Position numbers and translations under genes: made by a program. The notes beneath the pieces are model-generated. The model worked only from the letters and a program-made list of their open reading frames with translations, made no database searches and was not told the origin of the DNA. Of a DNA stretch of 64,000 bases, positions 23,485 through 36,884 are shown piece by piece. The stretch comes from Certhia americana (lineage: Eukaryota; Chordata; Aves; Passeriformes; Certhiidae), in NCBI GenBank assembly GCA_018697195.1, contig CM031858.1, forward strand, positions 107,079,277 through 107,143,276, in the 5' to 3' direction. Positions within the stretch are counted from its first letter, which is position 1. Every line of letters begins with the position of its first letter.

Positions 23485-26029
23485 GTAAACTGCAGATGGG
23501 CTGATGAGACTCTGCCCTAGCACCACATTTTATTAGAATTGGGCTGGGTTAGTGGCATCTGGATGCCACCACTGTTGGAATTTCATTCACTTGCTGACCA
23601 TAAGCCAAATCACAGCTAGGAATTTGCTTTGAAACCAAAAGAACAGAAATCTGCTATGGTCTATTGTCACCTTATACAGCTTTCCTTCCTCACTGCTTTG
23701 TTCCTGAAAGAACTTGCAGCCGGGGCATTGATTTCTATTTTAGCGATTCTTTGGGGAAGTGAAGGCCAGCACAATTCCTGCCCCTTTGTTAGACACCCAA
23801 AACAGTAGGAGTTGGTGATATATGTTGGGAGGTAAAATAGACCGCTCCATCTTTTATACTTAGAAATCTCAGAACTCTTTGTTTCCCAGGAAAATCATAG
23901 GATTATCTAGGACACCTGTAAGACCTGCTATGGAGGACCTCAGGGTGCTTTTCCAGCCTGACTGGGAAGTTAGATCAATTCCATTAGACAGAGGAGGTTG
24001 TCCTAGTTTCTATGTAGCTCTAGGAAATGTGAAACTGTTCTATTCTTACTCCTCTAACTCACTTTTTGTTTCATTTCTGACCCTCTACAGGTGTATTTAA
24101 GATGGTTTTATGGCTCATGCTACATCAAAAAACACGTGGCATGGCGTGAGGATGAAGGGCCCACTGCCACCACTTACAGCCAAATTCCAAGAAGCAGCTG
24201 AGACTTATAACTTCTTCAGTTTAGAGGCAGACTCCTGAGAACACGTTCATCATTTTAATTCAAGTCTTCGTTGCTGGCTGACTGCCAAGTGGCCTACCAG
24301 ATGTCTCTCTCTTTACTATGGTTGAAGCAGATTATGATGTTCCAGTTCATTTTTCCTTCACTGACAGCCTGGTTCTAAAAATGTGCCAGACTTTAAGGGC
24401 AATATTTTCAAAAGCCAGGTCAACTCACAACAGTACACCAATGACAGTGCATGCAGATACTACAAAACCGTATGATAGGCAATTAACTCAATGTTATTTC
24501 TGCTAGTCAAATAACTTTGATTTTGTTAAGTCTTTAACGCTAAGAAGGAGGATTCTTAAAGTGCCAGTTCCTAAAGTGAGCATGGCAGAAGTCGAATTTT
24601 CACTTTCAATTTTCACAAAATATCAAATTTTGGCACCTGTAGTTAAAAGGGAGAACCTAAATCTGGCAGCTTTCAAAAAGAGAGAGGGGGAAAAAAAGAG
24701 CAACCTCCAAACTAATTTGATTTGAGTTGCATTTTTTTTCAGAGCCATTAATTGCATCACGGGCATGGATGTACTTTTAGTGTTTTTGCGCCCAGATCCC
24801 AAGGTCCTGTTCATGAAGGATCTCTATTACATCTATTGTCTCTCTCTCATTCCCTCCACCCAGAAGTGAAAAAGTTTCACAGAACAAAGGTGTACTGTTT
24901 ATCAGGTCGAAAGTCTTTGAGACATTTGCAGTACTTGGTTTCAAAGAAGGTCCCAAAGTCTTAGCACTTAGCCAAAATTTTGAAGGTTTCTAATGCTTCA
25001 TAAGAAATGTTTCTTATGGAGTTCTCTCTCTCACTATAGGAACCTGCAGCCATGTGCCAAGTCTTCTCTTTCCAGTCTTCAAACACTTGATATTTTTTTA
25101 CTCTTTTTCACCTACTCAGATAGTCTCAACTGCTTTTCAACTAACTCTTCATCCATCGAATGTTCTGTGGATGTCTGATCATGAATGAATACACATTTCA
25201 TACTGTGGCTGTGCATCCTGCAGAACATTGTATGTGCCAAAACAGGTAACTAGAACACAGTAGGAAGACTTTTTCCACAGTCTCTTTCAATTGCCTTTGG
25301 TGTCTGCTGTCATCTTCAACACAGTCCCCTGTATCTAACTTAAAGATTATTTTTCAATGTGCATATGAGGTGAACTGCCTCACTCTTTTGGTTTCATATG
25401 AAGGACTTCACGCAGTTTTCTTTTTATGAATTGCAATTCTATGGAAATTAGAAATCAAAATTACATTAGATGGTAATTCTGTCTCGAAACTTTTAATAAA
25501 CCACATGGCTGTTGTGACTCTTTGTCTGTGTGCGTCCGTGCAGTTCCATTTCCTAGTTGTGATCTATCTACTAGGAAAATATTACTATTATGTTATCTTT
25601 ATGCTACTTTTGCATTGCCCTGGGTCATGACATTGATCCAATACTTCTTATCAGAACTTTAAAGATCCAGCACCATAACCCATAGACAACCCCCTGATAT
25701 GAAGCAGCAAGTTCACGGTGTTAAACAAGGGGCTTGACTAGAAGGAGGGAGTGCTTTGCTAATGAACTGCATTGTCTGAACAGTTTTACTAGTATGAAGA
25801 CCCTTGTACTGATGATTTATTTGGAAGTTCTGGGTATATTAACTTTTGCTAAGAGCTGAGACTAAAAACTTTATGGGGAATGCTGCATACACTCCAAAGA
25901 CCGACAAGAGAATTTAAGTTAGATGTGATTAGTATGAAGAAAGTTACATTTATTATACTCTTATGTATAATTGATCATATGAAAGGCCTTTTGTAACTAT
26001 AAAAGAGACAGCACATTAAATTGTTTTAC
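23485..26029. other. Unique non-coding sequence, nothing recognised
   Basis: Short open frames only, no repeat family recognised and no RNA gene. Overall AT-rich. Confidence 0.5.
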
Positions 26030-26290
26030 CCTGAGGATTACACAAATTTGTAGAAATCGAATTGGAATATCAGCCTATTGGTTTCATTGCTATGGTAAAT
26101 CATTAAGATGTTCCATGTTAATCATAAATCTTTGTATATATTTATTATTAATCAAATAGCTCCTCCCAGCTGCTGCTTTGCTTCATCCATCTGAGCCAAT
26201 CAAACGAAGCCCTGGAAGCATTTGCTGTGATGAGGGGTGGCTGCACGAACATAATATGCATGACACATAGCACAGATTATACAGTGCTAG
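26030..26290. promoter_or_regulatory. Candidate conserved enhancer with CCAAT and homeodomain-like sites
   Basis: A sharply structured unique block. Its left half is AT-rich with ATTAATCAAAT (26,147-26,157) and GTTAATCATAAATC. Its right half carries AGCCAATCA (about 26,194-26,202, a CCAAT-box core) and ATATGCATGAC, an octamer-like site. No simple repeat is present and open frames are short. This is the best-looking enhancer-type block in the window. The evidence is motif content only. Confidence 0.35.
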
Positions 26291-28720
26291 ACATGGGGTA
26301 TGAGAGCTGATGGGGTGTTAGCTCTCCACAGCAGGGGGGCCTGGTTGCGGGATTTGTGAGTAGGCATGCCTCATTAGTAAGATGATTCATGGTGAAAGGG
26401 AGTTTAGCTGGGAATAATTTAGTGGCTGCTGTGGGGGAGCAGAAATATAGTTTTGGATAGCAAGGTTATGAACCTGTATTTATTTGATAAAGTCTTGAAT
26501 ACTAACTGATGTCACCCTGCACTAGTCTTACAATTTGAGTTCAGAAAACAATGTTGCAAAACTCTCTCAACTCACAAGTAAGTAAATGGAAGAGACGATC
26601 TGAATACAGCCTAACTGAATGTTCTTGTATTACTTGTGGATTATCCTAGCTTTCATGTAAAACTAATTGGCTTTCTGAGCATTTCTGAGCTGGTATGTCT
26701 ACACAGACTAATGCTTCGTTGCCAAGAAGAAGTCAACTCCAACTCAATGATATAGCATATTGATTACTGCCTATTTCCTTCGACTGTATCCTGTGAGTGT
26801 AATGATATCTGACGTATCATTTTCCCGAAACTGCTGAAGTTGACATACTATTTAGATTTGGCCCACATTTCTTCAATTAGCAAGAGTATTATAAATGATG
26901 TACTGCTCCGAGCCTTAGACACTTCTTGCTCATGCCATACAAAATTAGGTAAGTGTGGAAACTCATTTTAAGAGGAGACAAAAATATTACTGGAAGAACT
27001 AGATATTTGCAGTAGTGCCATAAGAAGATGAGAATCAAGAACAGTGGCAAAAATACAGCCCATTCAAAACTGAACATTGGACCCCTTTACTGTGACAGAT
27101 TTTCCTTAAGTAGCTGAATGTTTAAAAACAAAACATCCCTACAAATTACTTATGAATGAAACCATTACTTTAAGTGGGTCTGTCCACAAATGTAAATACA
27201 CGTCTTTCAAATGGTGACCAGTTCCCATTCAGCTTTACACTCCATGTGAAAGTAACTATTTGCTGGGAAAACAGGCACAGAACATACATTTTTCTCTGAT
27301 TTGGTGCAAAATGAAAAAGGAAAATTCTTGCTGGTATTAGTGATGAGGTTTTTTTACTGATAGGAAATATAGCAGCAGTGTGTAGTTGTTCTACACTTTT
27401 GTATGACTTTCCTTCTCCTCTGGTGTGTTCAGTAAGCTCCTGTGTAAGGTCAGTAGCTGGTCTGGGCTGACACTTGCACACATTGGTTCATGTGTCCATA
27501 CATACCAGGAATAGGAAAAAGTAACAGATCAGCTAAAAGTGGTTAAAACTTCCTATGCCATGAAAGTCTGCTTCTTTTCTATCACTGCCTGTCCAAGTTC
27601 TCCCTTTTGCTTTTATTTCCAAAGATGAATTTTTCTGTAACTGAAACACCAAGTCGAGAGCTCTGAAAACTAATGGATTTTGAAATATATACATTAGTCT
27701 GTGTAGTTTTATGAGGTATAGGAGCATGAGCTTGAACTGCATAGGTTGTCAGATCATGTCTTCTTTATTTTTCTTCATCTTTTAATTCTTTTTTTCTTTC
27801 TATTTCCCTGCCTTTAAACACTGAATATGTTCAATGTGCAAAATTTCAAAGGGTATCCTTTCAAGTATCTGGCATTGTATTTTAAGTCACAGAAAGGAGA
27901 CAGCTTTGCAGCCTGCCAAGTACATAGTGTTATATACAGGGCTGAAGGAACAATGAACAGATTAATCTTCTGCTCCCTGTCCTGATCTATCAGTATTATT
28001 TATTTATTCTAAAATAATTCAGTTCACATCAGACCCACCACTTCTCTGAGCTTGAGCTTGCAGATTAGACTTCCCACGCCAGCTGGTATAAGAAATAAAG
28101 AAAAAGTGTCCCTGGACTAATGGATGCCATGCCCATCAGAAACATTCTGCTCCTGTCTTTGCAGATACAAGGGGAACATTCCCCAGCAGAATGGGTCTGC
28201 TCCTGCAAGGGGAAAGGTGTCACATGCTGGAAGATGCTCTGTGATGTAAAAGATACTCTTTTCTTTCTGTCTCAGGGGACTGGCGATAATTAAGTGGTTG
28301 TTTAGGACCTCTGCTTTTGTCCTGTACTGAAGGTGTTTAGCAGCAGCCAGTTCTGAACTGCCATTGAGCTGAAGAACTTATTCAGTGGTCACACACCATA
28401 AGGTGTAAACCTTTGCTCCAAGCCCCACCCTGTCTCACTTATTAGGTGAAGTTGGCTTGAGGTTGTGTTCAAGTACTGCATGACAATTCTTCATCAGGCA
28501 TTATCTGTGTCTTCATTTTCCCTTCTCCCAGACAGTGTCTGCATGTGTTCTGGTAGTTTGAGAGGCAAAATGGAGGGATGTTTTCTCTATTTTCTCTTTC
28601 TCTTTTTGTGGCATCGTATTCTGAAATGAACATTTTCTCCTATACCTTTAGTCTTTGCCACAGCTTTGGTGTTGCCTTAGCTTTGTTCCAGTTTTTATGA
28701 TTTAAAGAGAGAATATTTTT
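26291..28720. other. Unique non-coding sequence, nothing recognised
   Basis: Unique AT-rich sequence with short, unrecognisable open frames. No interspersed repeat recognised. Confidence 0.5.
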
Positions 28721-28776
28721 CTGTAATCTACTTCTGAAACTAGTGCCACTGTAATCTACTTCTGAAACTAGTGCCA
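28721..28776. repeat. Perfect 28-bp tandem duplication
   Basis: A 28-base unit beginning CTGTAATCTACTTCTGAAAC occurs twice back to back with no mismatch, at 28,721-28,748 and 28,749-28,776. Identity suggests a recent event or an assembly error. It lies in unique sequence. Confidence 0.95.
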
Positions 28777-30399
28777 ATGGAATAAAGAATGAGATACAAA
28801 GACTGATACATCCAAAATTGCAATTGCCTTGGGTGTGGTTTTGGTTATCAAAATACAGAATCTGTGGATCCCAGAGATCTGGGAAGAGATCCTCTAAACC
28901 AAATCCTGTCACAAATATAAACTGGTGAATAACTAGTTGTGAGTAAATGTATAAGAAAAAAAAGATACCAACTGCTTGAATGCAGGTTCATCAGTCTAAC
29001 AGGGTTCATACCAGCAGGAAAAGATAACCAGATTCTTATCCCATTTATACCTCTGAAAGGTCAGAATAAATCAGAACAACTCTGGTATACCTCCAGAGGG
29101 CCTGAGATCAGAGCTGTGTGCTCAATGACCAAACATTTTAGCACAGCTCAGGTAGAATGTGTAATCATTTTGACTCCTTAAAGACCAAAGACCAAATTTT
29201 ATTGAACCCACCAGGAGGAGAAGCAGCCCAAGAATTGCACAAGTACCATTGCAGCTCTACCAGAGCTTGAAAGAGCATATAGTTATCAATGGTGCTGTCA
29301 GCAAGCACATTTGAAACCCGCCTGGCTGACAACAACTGTGCCTGGAACTGACTCTGGATGCTTCATTCTGCATTTTCCTTCAGAGACGGGAAACATGTGG
29401 GTAGGCTGCACATTAGCCAACTCTGGGATTTGGGCATACTCCTGATGAATAAAGAGGATGGCATGACGCCTCTGGAGGACTGGAATGCAGGGCAACAAGT
29501 TTGCTCCAAAACAAACGTCATGTACAATATATGTGTAAGGTTAGTTTGGTTTAGCTGTGTTGTCAGGGTGTTGCCTGGCAAAGACACTGAAACATTTAGA
29601 GCCTTAAAGCTAAATGGTTTTGTTTGAAAGTCCCCAGGCAGCATCTCCCCGACCCCACATGAGGTAACCAGAAGTAACCGTAGGAGCTGGAACTGCGCAG
29701 CCTCAACAGCGTGAGGAGCAGAGCACATAGGCATTGATTGCACTGGTGGCAGCAGCATGCTGAGACTGAGAAATTCACCTCTGGGACCAGCCCCAGATTT
29801 CAAGCACGCAAGTGGGTTAGGGAGTTCATGGGGATTTGATTTGGCCAAACATAAGTAGGCTTTCTGCTGAATTCAAAGCCAATTCAAGGTCCACATCCCA
29901 GAAAATGCTGAACTTCCAGGAAACCTGCATTTATGAATTTTCACTAATTCCTAGTAAAAGATAAATGTAGGGGTTTTCCACTTAAACACCTCATTTAATG
30001 TATTGCAGAGGCTAAAACACTTTACAAACCAACAGTAAAAGTAAGAAACCCTGAGATGCACCCTTCTTTTTTGCAGTAACATAAAAGCCCCATCAGCCCT
30101 GCAGGGGAGCTGAGACCCAAGGTGAAGGAGGACTTGACCTGCTCCCATTGACTTTTGCATCAATGGATACAAACACCTACAGCTGGACAGGGAGAGGCAA
30201 ACCCAGCTAAGGACAAACAGTGTTTCACAAGCATTCTCCCCTTGCCTTTTATTGAATAGCTGGAGTGTTTCTAGTTAATAATTTTCAGATGAAAATATAC
30301 TTTACAGGCATATCAGGATAGGAAGATGCTAAGAAGCTCAAGAGATGTGATCACTTGCCAAACTCTGAGGTATAGAAGTTGTTAAATTAGGCCATGTGA
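28777..30399. other. Unique non-coding sequence, nothing recognised
   Basis: A minus-strand open frame of 161 codons at 29,363-29,848 overlaps smaller frames on both strands and shows no known motif. It is treated as chance. Nothing else recognised. Confidence 0.5.
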
Positions 30400-30640
30400 T
30401 GGGTCCAAAACGGGCTAATTTATGCTACTTTGAACATCATTCTAGCCCTTTTAGAACGTTTCCCCCAATTAAGCTGTTCAGGCCACAGATCTAAATAGCT
30501 GTCTGTGCAGGCTGCCAATTGATTAATTCCCTAATGATGGATTGAAGCTACAGCTTTTGTTTCTTAATCTCTCCTTTCTCCATTAATGGCAAATCATTCA
30601 TAAAACAAATCTTATAAATATAAGTAAACACACAAGAGTA
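30400..30640. promoter_or_regulatory. Candidate conserved non-coding element with PBX-HOX-like site
   Basis: Unique block with TGATTAAT at 30,520-30,527, which fits the composite PBX-HOX consensus, plus CCCTAATGATGG, CAATTAAGC and CCATTAATGG cores within 150 bases. No repeats. Enhancer-like by composition only. Confidence 0.32.
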
Positions 30641-33132
30641 CAGGGGACAGATTGCATATAGATTTATTGCGGAACTAATTCTTGATTGCCCTTAACAATT
30701 TATTAGTGTTTTTGTTTTGTCTTTTCTCAAAGAGCCATAGGAGTCTGGTAGGGAATTTTCTGAACTTGAGCTTACAGTTTTCAGGCTGCAGCCTACAAAG
30801 AGCTCAGATGGCTACCCGTGCAGGAGACGCACCGAGGATGCTCTTCAGGGGGCACTTTATAGGATCAAAGCTTCTGAGGACAAAAAGTGGAAGATCAGAC
30901 TGTAAGGAGATGACTACCTGGTCCCTCTGACAAGCTCTGTGATCGCATTGCACTTGCAACAGCAGAATCTGTGTCAATGCAGGAAGATGTATGAGGTCCA
31001 TGCAAGCAATAGGAAATGCCAAAGAGAATAAGTGTGTCTTTTCCCTTAAGTAGTTGTAGGAAGGTTTTAATCTGCTTTAGAAGAGCAGTCTTGGAGGAAA
31101 ACTTCCAATTCAATAGGCCACCAAAGTGAATCTAGATAGCGGTCTTTAAGGAAGATGTGGAAGAGGTCTGAATAAGCAAAGGAAGAGCAAAGTGAAGAAG
31201 ATTCAGCAAGGAGTGTCTCTGAGTCCTGTTGCTGCAGAGACCAAAGCTCTGTTGAAACCTCTTTCACACAGCGCAAGAAGAATCGCTGCTCTGAAGTGCA
31301 TCACTCAGCCTGTCACCTCTGTGTCTCGAGCTGCTTAGAAAAAGGGAAACAAAATAATGGGTATGAGAACTTAATTAATTCAAGAATTAGAAGAGTTGAG
31401 AAATGGAGCCCTTCAAAAGTGTGACCCAGATAAGATTCACTGTATGCTATAAATCATCCATTATTGTTTAGAGTTTCCTTTCTCCACACTTGACCTTCAT
31501 CATAATTCTCTTGACTGAGTCTGGATGTCATCACAGAAGTCCTGAGTATGCAGATGGAAGTACAGGAGACACGTTTGAAAGTATTTCCCTGACTGCTTGC
31601 ATTTTTATGGAATTGAAATGAAACAATGAAAACTGAACTGATTTTGCTGTCTATTATTTCTCTGAGCACCATGTGAGGTAGACAGCTCTTCAAAGAGAAT
31701 AAAGTTTGGTTCGTGACATTCCCAATTAAGCCCTTCATCTTGGAGATAATTAACCAGTGTTAGAGGCTTCCCAGTCCTGGACAGCAAAGGATACATCCTC
31801 CAACAATATATGCCTGTTAAAAATGCAGTGTTTTTCCCTACTTGTAATTGTCCTGGGAGAGTTAGCATAGGCTAATGGTGAATGTATTTGCAGACACGTA
31901 GTTACTTCTCTACATAGCAGGTTTTGATGCAGGTAACACTTGGGAAAAATTGTGGAGTCTTTTCTGGATTAGGTTTTGGTAGCTGAGAGACAGAACATGG
32001 ATGGTCTCTTCTTCTGGGCAAAGGAGGGCTATAGGACCCGGCTTTACTTCCTGCTACAGTACTATAAATCCAGACTGGCTCTATTGAGTTTGCTCTCAGA
32101 TGCTCTTGAGTATCAGTCAATTTACCACAGAGTGGGGAGATAGTGGCCTGTGCCACACTGTGTGTACACCCCCAATCCTGGGGCTGGCTGGAGGCAGGTT
32201 TAACCCCTGGTGCAATTCAGAACAGCCTCAGGGCTGCTCTGGGTTGTGCTGTTTTTTGACAGTCCCTCTGGGATTGCCCTATCTTGGCATGCGACTGACA
32301 TGCCACATCGTAAGAGAAGCAAGAGGGATGGGTGAGAGAAATCATTGCATAGAGCTACCCACTGACATACACACACTAAAATCCAGCTGGAAGTTGTTCC
32401 ATTTCAGGCATCTCCTTGAAAAAGCATCTACTGACAATGGTGAAAGAATGTGTTATGGAGAAGGCTCTATGGTTGGTCCTATATTGGGTTTTTTTAAAAG
32501 TAGTGTTTTAGGAGGTATAAAACAATTTGGTTTTTCCTTGGTTTTAATGTTTCACATAGATTCTGGGTGCGAGCTCTCCTGTTGATTTATTACCCTATAG
32601 ACAGCCACACAGATACTGTAGACAGTCCATTCATTCTGTTAATCAATTTTAATCTTGTATTTGAATATTTTGGAGTGCAAGTAGTATAGTCTTGATGTCC
32701 CAAAAACTGTCTATGCTATAGGTATGTCTCCTAGTTATTATCCCTTGGGTATCAGTCCCAGAGTGTAAAATACCCTGACTCCAAACCTGAACTTCAGCAA
32801 TTCTAATTGGCCTCCATGTCCACAGAAAAGAAGTGGAAGTTCTTGTGAGCGGGGATTAGGCATGCTTTTGTGTTTGTAGAGCACTGAGTGTAATGGGACC
32901 CTCACAGGATCTCTGGTAGCTACTATAGAATGAATGTTAAATACTGTTCTTCCCAGTGCTAGACAGGTTTCGGGTAATTAGAAACACAGGGAATGCAGGC
33001 TATTTGGATGAGCAGAGAATGAAGCATTTTAAGCACACTCCCGAATTCTTGCTTGTCTTTTCACCACATATTATGTTGTTAGTCTCTATAACAGGTGATT
33101 TGCAGGTTAAATCCCATTTTCTTTCTCTATAG
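30641..33132. other. Unique non-coding sequence, nothing recognised
   Basis: A plus-strand open frame of 161 codons at 32,100-32,585 has no recognisable domain, no convincing splice context and ordinary composition. No repeat family recognised. Confidence 0.5.
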
Positions 33133-33222
33133 ACTAAATTCATCTTTGATATAAGCGGGCACAAGTCCATTAACTTCAATAGAGTTGCGTTCACTCACTC
33201 CAACATTGAATCTGTCCCAGTG
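33133..33222. repeat. Eroded palindromic amniote repeat
   Basis: AAATTCATCTTTGATATAAG, then CCATTAACTTCAATAGAG, then CATTGAATCTGTCCCAG follows the order of the old amniote repeat with a CTCCATTGACTTCAATGGAG core flanked by AATTCATC and GAATTTGGCCC-type arms. Palindromic structure suggests an old non-autonomous element. Subfamily not assigned. Confidence 0.55.
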
Positions 33223-35224
33223 GGTTTATGCTGTAAATCTATCCCAGAATCAGTGGTTACAGAGGCATTGGTTCTGCTCTGAAATTCATTCAGTCTTTTC
33301 AAATAAGCCTTTTAGAGGAGCCTGGGAATGTTTTCAGCCTCTGCACCAACACATAAGCCTTACTCCAGAACCAATTCTTAGTTTCACCTGCTTCTTTTCT
33401 CCCCTGCCTTAACTCTTCTTTGACTCTGCTCCTCTCACATGTTACTATTTGCAGCTTCTCCCCTCCTGTCTGGGCAAGACTGGTAAGCAACGGTCGCTGT
33501 AGCCACAGCATCCATCCTGAGGTGGCCTTGTCAAATCTCATCAGTTAAGTAAGGTTGGGTCTGGTTAGTATTAGGACAGAATCCCTTGAAGAAGAGCCCT
33601 AGGTGCTGTACATGTGAGCACTGGGTTATCAGTAGGTGCCATTCTTCCTTTCCAAGCCAGTGCCCTAAGTAACCTTAACTAATGCTCTAAAATACTGTCC
33701 CATGGCACTGCTCTGCTCTGCTGATATGGTCATCACCAGATGACAAGAAAATTTAAGGTGAATCCTACCCAAACCATAGAAAATTGTTTCCAGCTGTAAT
33801 TTGTCTGTCAGCCCAACTAAACAGAGTATGGAACATGTGGGAGGGTTTAACATGGCTTCGCCTCGGTTGTGTTTAATATTACTGCTTCTGCAATACATTT
33901 GTTCACAGAACAATATGGAAGCCCTCTGGTGTCCAATTTAACACCTATACATTTGTCTGTCTAGTCTCTAACCAACTGGATGGATTAAATGTTTGTCTTT
34001 TATTCCAGTATTTTTGTGTTCTTTTTTGAAATACAGCTCTTTGATTAATTTATTTTTTCCCACTGGTGAGTCCCAGTGTTTGGACTCTAAGTCCTGTGGG
34101 TATTTGGAAAGGAGACGACCCTCTCCAACCTAGTCAAGCCCTGGGCTATATCACAGCTGTTACCAGGTCTGTCCTGGGGTACAGAGGTCTCTGTTCTCCA
34201 TCATGGTAGGTCTGGATTCATCTGGAAGAGCCAGTGAATTACTTCAGCTGGTGAATCTGTTCCGGTGCAGTCTTTGTGCTCTCCTTTGGACCCTGCCAGT
34301 GCCCCAACCTTCTCTGCACACGGAGTTGGTCACCCAAACCCAGATTCCCTAAGACAGGGAACAAGTACATACCTTCCTCTGTACCTTCCTCTGCCTCAAA
34401 GGGAAATGGGGGAAAGGAAGAGGACTTTGTTTCTTTCTTGTGATACTATTTTGGCACATTGTTTCCTTTATGTTTCACTACTTTTCTCTCACCAGGACAA
34501 ATGGGAATCTCACCATTGTTCGCATGGAAAGCATCCAACCACCTATCCCTCTCTTCTGTCTGCTTATTCCCAGGAGAAAGCTTAGGAGTGATTAAATAAC
34601 CAAGCAGCATTACAAAGATCTCTGCTCTGCAAAGGTGGAATAATCTGTCCAGAGGTTGAAATGCTGCTCCAAGGTTTTCAGGAGCAGCCTAAGCTTCTCA
34701 GGTTGGTACCACTACTCCTTAGAGGGGAGCAGCTTAGAGTGGGTCACACTGTGCTGGGACTGGACAGGATGGAGTTCATCAGACCCAAATATCTCTTTTT
34801 GCATATAGTATCTTTATGTAGTTCACTGAACACCGCTAAAAAGAGAGTTCCCTTCACTTCTGTCCATCTGGGCTAATAAAGGGCAGATGAAAGGGAAGGA
34901 TTTGCTCAGAAATCATGGTATGGTCTTTGCAAAACAATAAGGAGATTGAAGACCATTTCAAGGCAGAGCATAGCAAACATCCAGTTAATAAGGGCCCCAG
35001 AGGATCCAAAGGATTTGAGTTCAGGGATGAAGATTATGTAGGCAGTGGTAGCCCTTTAAGGGATCTAGGAAAATTGAGGGTGAGGAGGGGGATGCATTTA
35101 ATCCCTTCACTGAGTACACGGGAGAATTATACAGCATACAGCCATTGCTGATGCTCAGCATCACATCTTAGGATTGAATATAACTTAGTTCCCAGTCTAG
35201 AATTTACCCACCAAACAGAGAGGT
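33223..35224. other. Unique non-coding sequence, nothing recognised
   Basis: No repeat family recognised. A purine-rich plus-strand open frame at 34,915-35,151 gives a charged, protein-like sequence but has no splice signals or known domain. Confidence 0.5.
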
Positions 35225-35600
35225 TGAAAGGCAACATTAATTACACATGTGTCCAGCACGTAGTGAAATTCAGATGTCGGGTGTCATATAAATGTAAAAT
35301 GTTTCTATTCTACAGGGTGGTTTCTATACATGTTTAGATTAAACAATGGCTTTGCACAGGACTAAAACCTGCAGTGCTGCTGCTGAAAGGAGTTAATTGT
35401 ATGGCTGCAATATTATGGACACTGTGATTTTACTGAGCTAAAAGAGGAGGACAGTGATTCATGGCTGCACCCATGCTCTTCGTCATGAAATATAAATTAA
35501 AAATAGTTGTATTATAGTAGGCTACCTGTATTGTTACATTCATAATGGATATCACACATCCGTCCTTGCTCGGTGTTGCAGGCAAAGCATGTTAGAGAAA
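35225..35600. promoter_or_regulatory. Candidate conserved non-coding block
   Basis: Unique block with GGAGTTAATTGTATGG, ATAAATTAAAAATAG and AAACAATGGC (SOX-like) motifs and several retained CpGs near 35,475-35,575 in an AT-rich setting. Regulatory role inferred only. Confidence 0.25.
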
Positions 35601-36419
35601 CTACGGCAGTATTTTTCTTTTAGGTGTAACAATCTGTCAGTATCAAATTCTCTTAGTCAGTAGGGAGCATATAGTGTTGATTTACTGAAAATCTGGGATT
35701 ATGTCTGCTCTGTGGTGAGCATAGATTTAAGAGGGGAGAGATAAGGGGTCTCCAAAAGGTGAAGAAAAACACAAATGAAACCTAGCAAGGAAAAAATAGC
35801 TTGACAGCTAAGATGCAGTACAGTCACCGTCAAGTCGTCTTGAAGGAAAACCCTTGCTCACAGGAATGCTCTGAGCACTGCATACTGTACCTTAAACAGC
35901 CCACTCCATTACCCACTTCACGCCAAGGAACTGTAAATGTACAAATTAAGCTGTGGGTAAGCAAAAGCCTTAATATTTCTGTGTTCCAATGTACAAGTGT
36001 TTTCAGTGATGGACCTGAAACTTGGGTGCGCCAATTTGGGGGCAAAAAGCAACAAGAGAGGATTTCCTTTATCTTTTTATCCCTTTCATGGCCAACCCCA
36101 TTAAACAAAGAGTGGGTGACCGGCAGGTTCAGTGAGATGGGCTCTGTGGATGCCATGGAGGCAGCAGCAACTTGACCTCAACCCTGTGTCCCTCTCTGTG
36201 CTGTGGGTTTGCAGAGACCCTCCTCCTCATGGCCCCACACAGAAGGGGCACTGCAGCTCACCTGAGGCTTTGCACCATGCTGCATCAGGTCACAGAGATT
36301 GCAGGGGCTAAGTCAGGCCATTTTGTTAAGGGCTGAAAGTTGCAGCCAGCTGAGGAGTAAATGTGCCACAGTTACAGTCCTGTCCTAGTGGAACGGTGCC
36401 TCCTCCATCACAAAATACA
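35601..36419. other. Unique non-coding sequence, nothing recognised
   Basis: Opposed open frames of 124 codons (plus, 35,801-36,175) and 108 codons (minus, 35,830-36,156) overlap, so at most one could be real. Neither has a recognisable domain. Confidence 0.45.
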
Positions 36420-36740
36420 GTTTGGCACTAATTGGTATCTTTAATGGCAGTCGCAGCAGAGAGCCTGGGAAGGCTTTCCTTCATCCTTGTTCTGGGCCTT
36501 CCACGCCGGCTGGGGACGCTTTCATTGCTGCTGCCTGCATTGTAATTGTTCTGGGGATAAGTAAAGGATTTCCAACTCTGGCCTGCCAATCTGTCACCCT
36601 TCAATAGCCACAAATTCACAGAGAAATTAATTTAAAAAAGCCAAATACCACATTAGTAGCCACTGCACAAGCAAAATACAAGCAATTAAAAACCACCCTG
36701 CAAATGTATTGAGCATCCAGCGTGCACATTTTGCTTGATT
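36420..36740. promoter_or_regulatory. Candidate conserved non-coding element
   Basis: Contains GCACTAATTGGTATC, GAAATTAATTTAAAA, AAGCAATTAAAAACC and TGTAATTGTTC around a GC-richer core with CpGs (CCACGCCGGCTGG). Homeodomain-type cores flank the GC-rich core. Motif-based inference only. Confidence 0.3.
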
Positions 36741-36848
36741 TTATCCCACAAAGAGGGGTGATTCATTTGTGGGGAAGAGAAGAAAAGTAACCCCAAACCC
36801 TCTAACTCTTCTCTGGTATCAAACACTAGAAAACTTCATGAGATCTAT

Positions 36849-36854
<6 letters not shown>

Positions 36855-36884
<30 letters not shown>

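Noticed and set aside
29363..29848. 161-codon minus frame as a gene
   Set aside because: Overlaps other frames on both strands, no family recognised, no splice or promoter support.
32100..32585. 161-codon plus frame as a single-exon gene
   Set aside because: Ordinary composition, no recognisable motif, no promoter or poly(A) context; within chance expectation for 64 kb on six frames.
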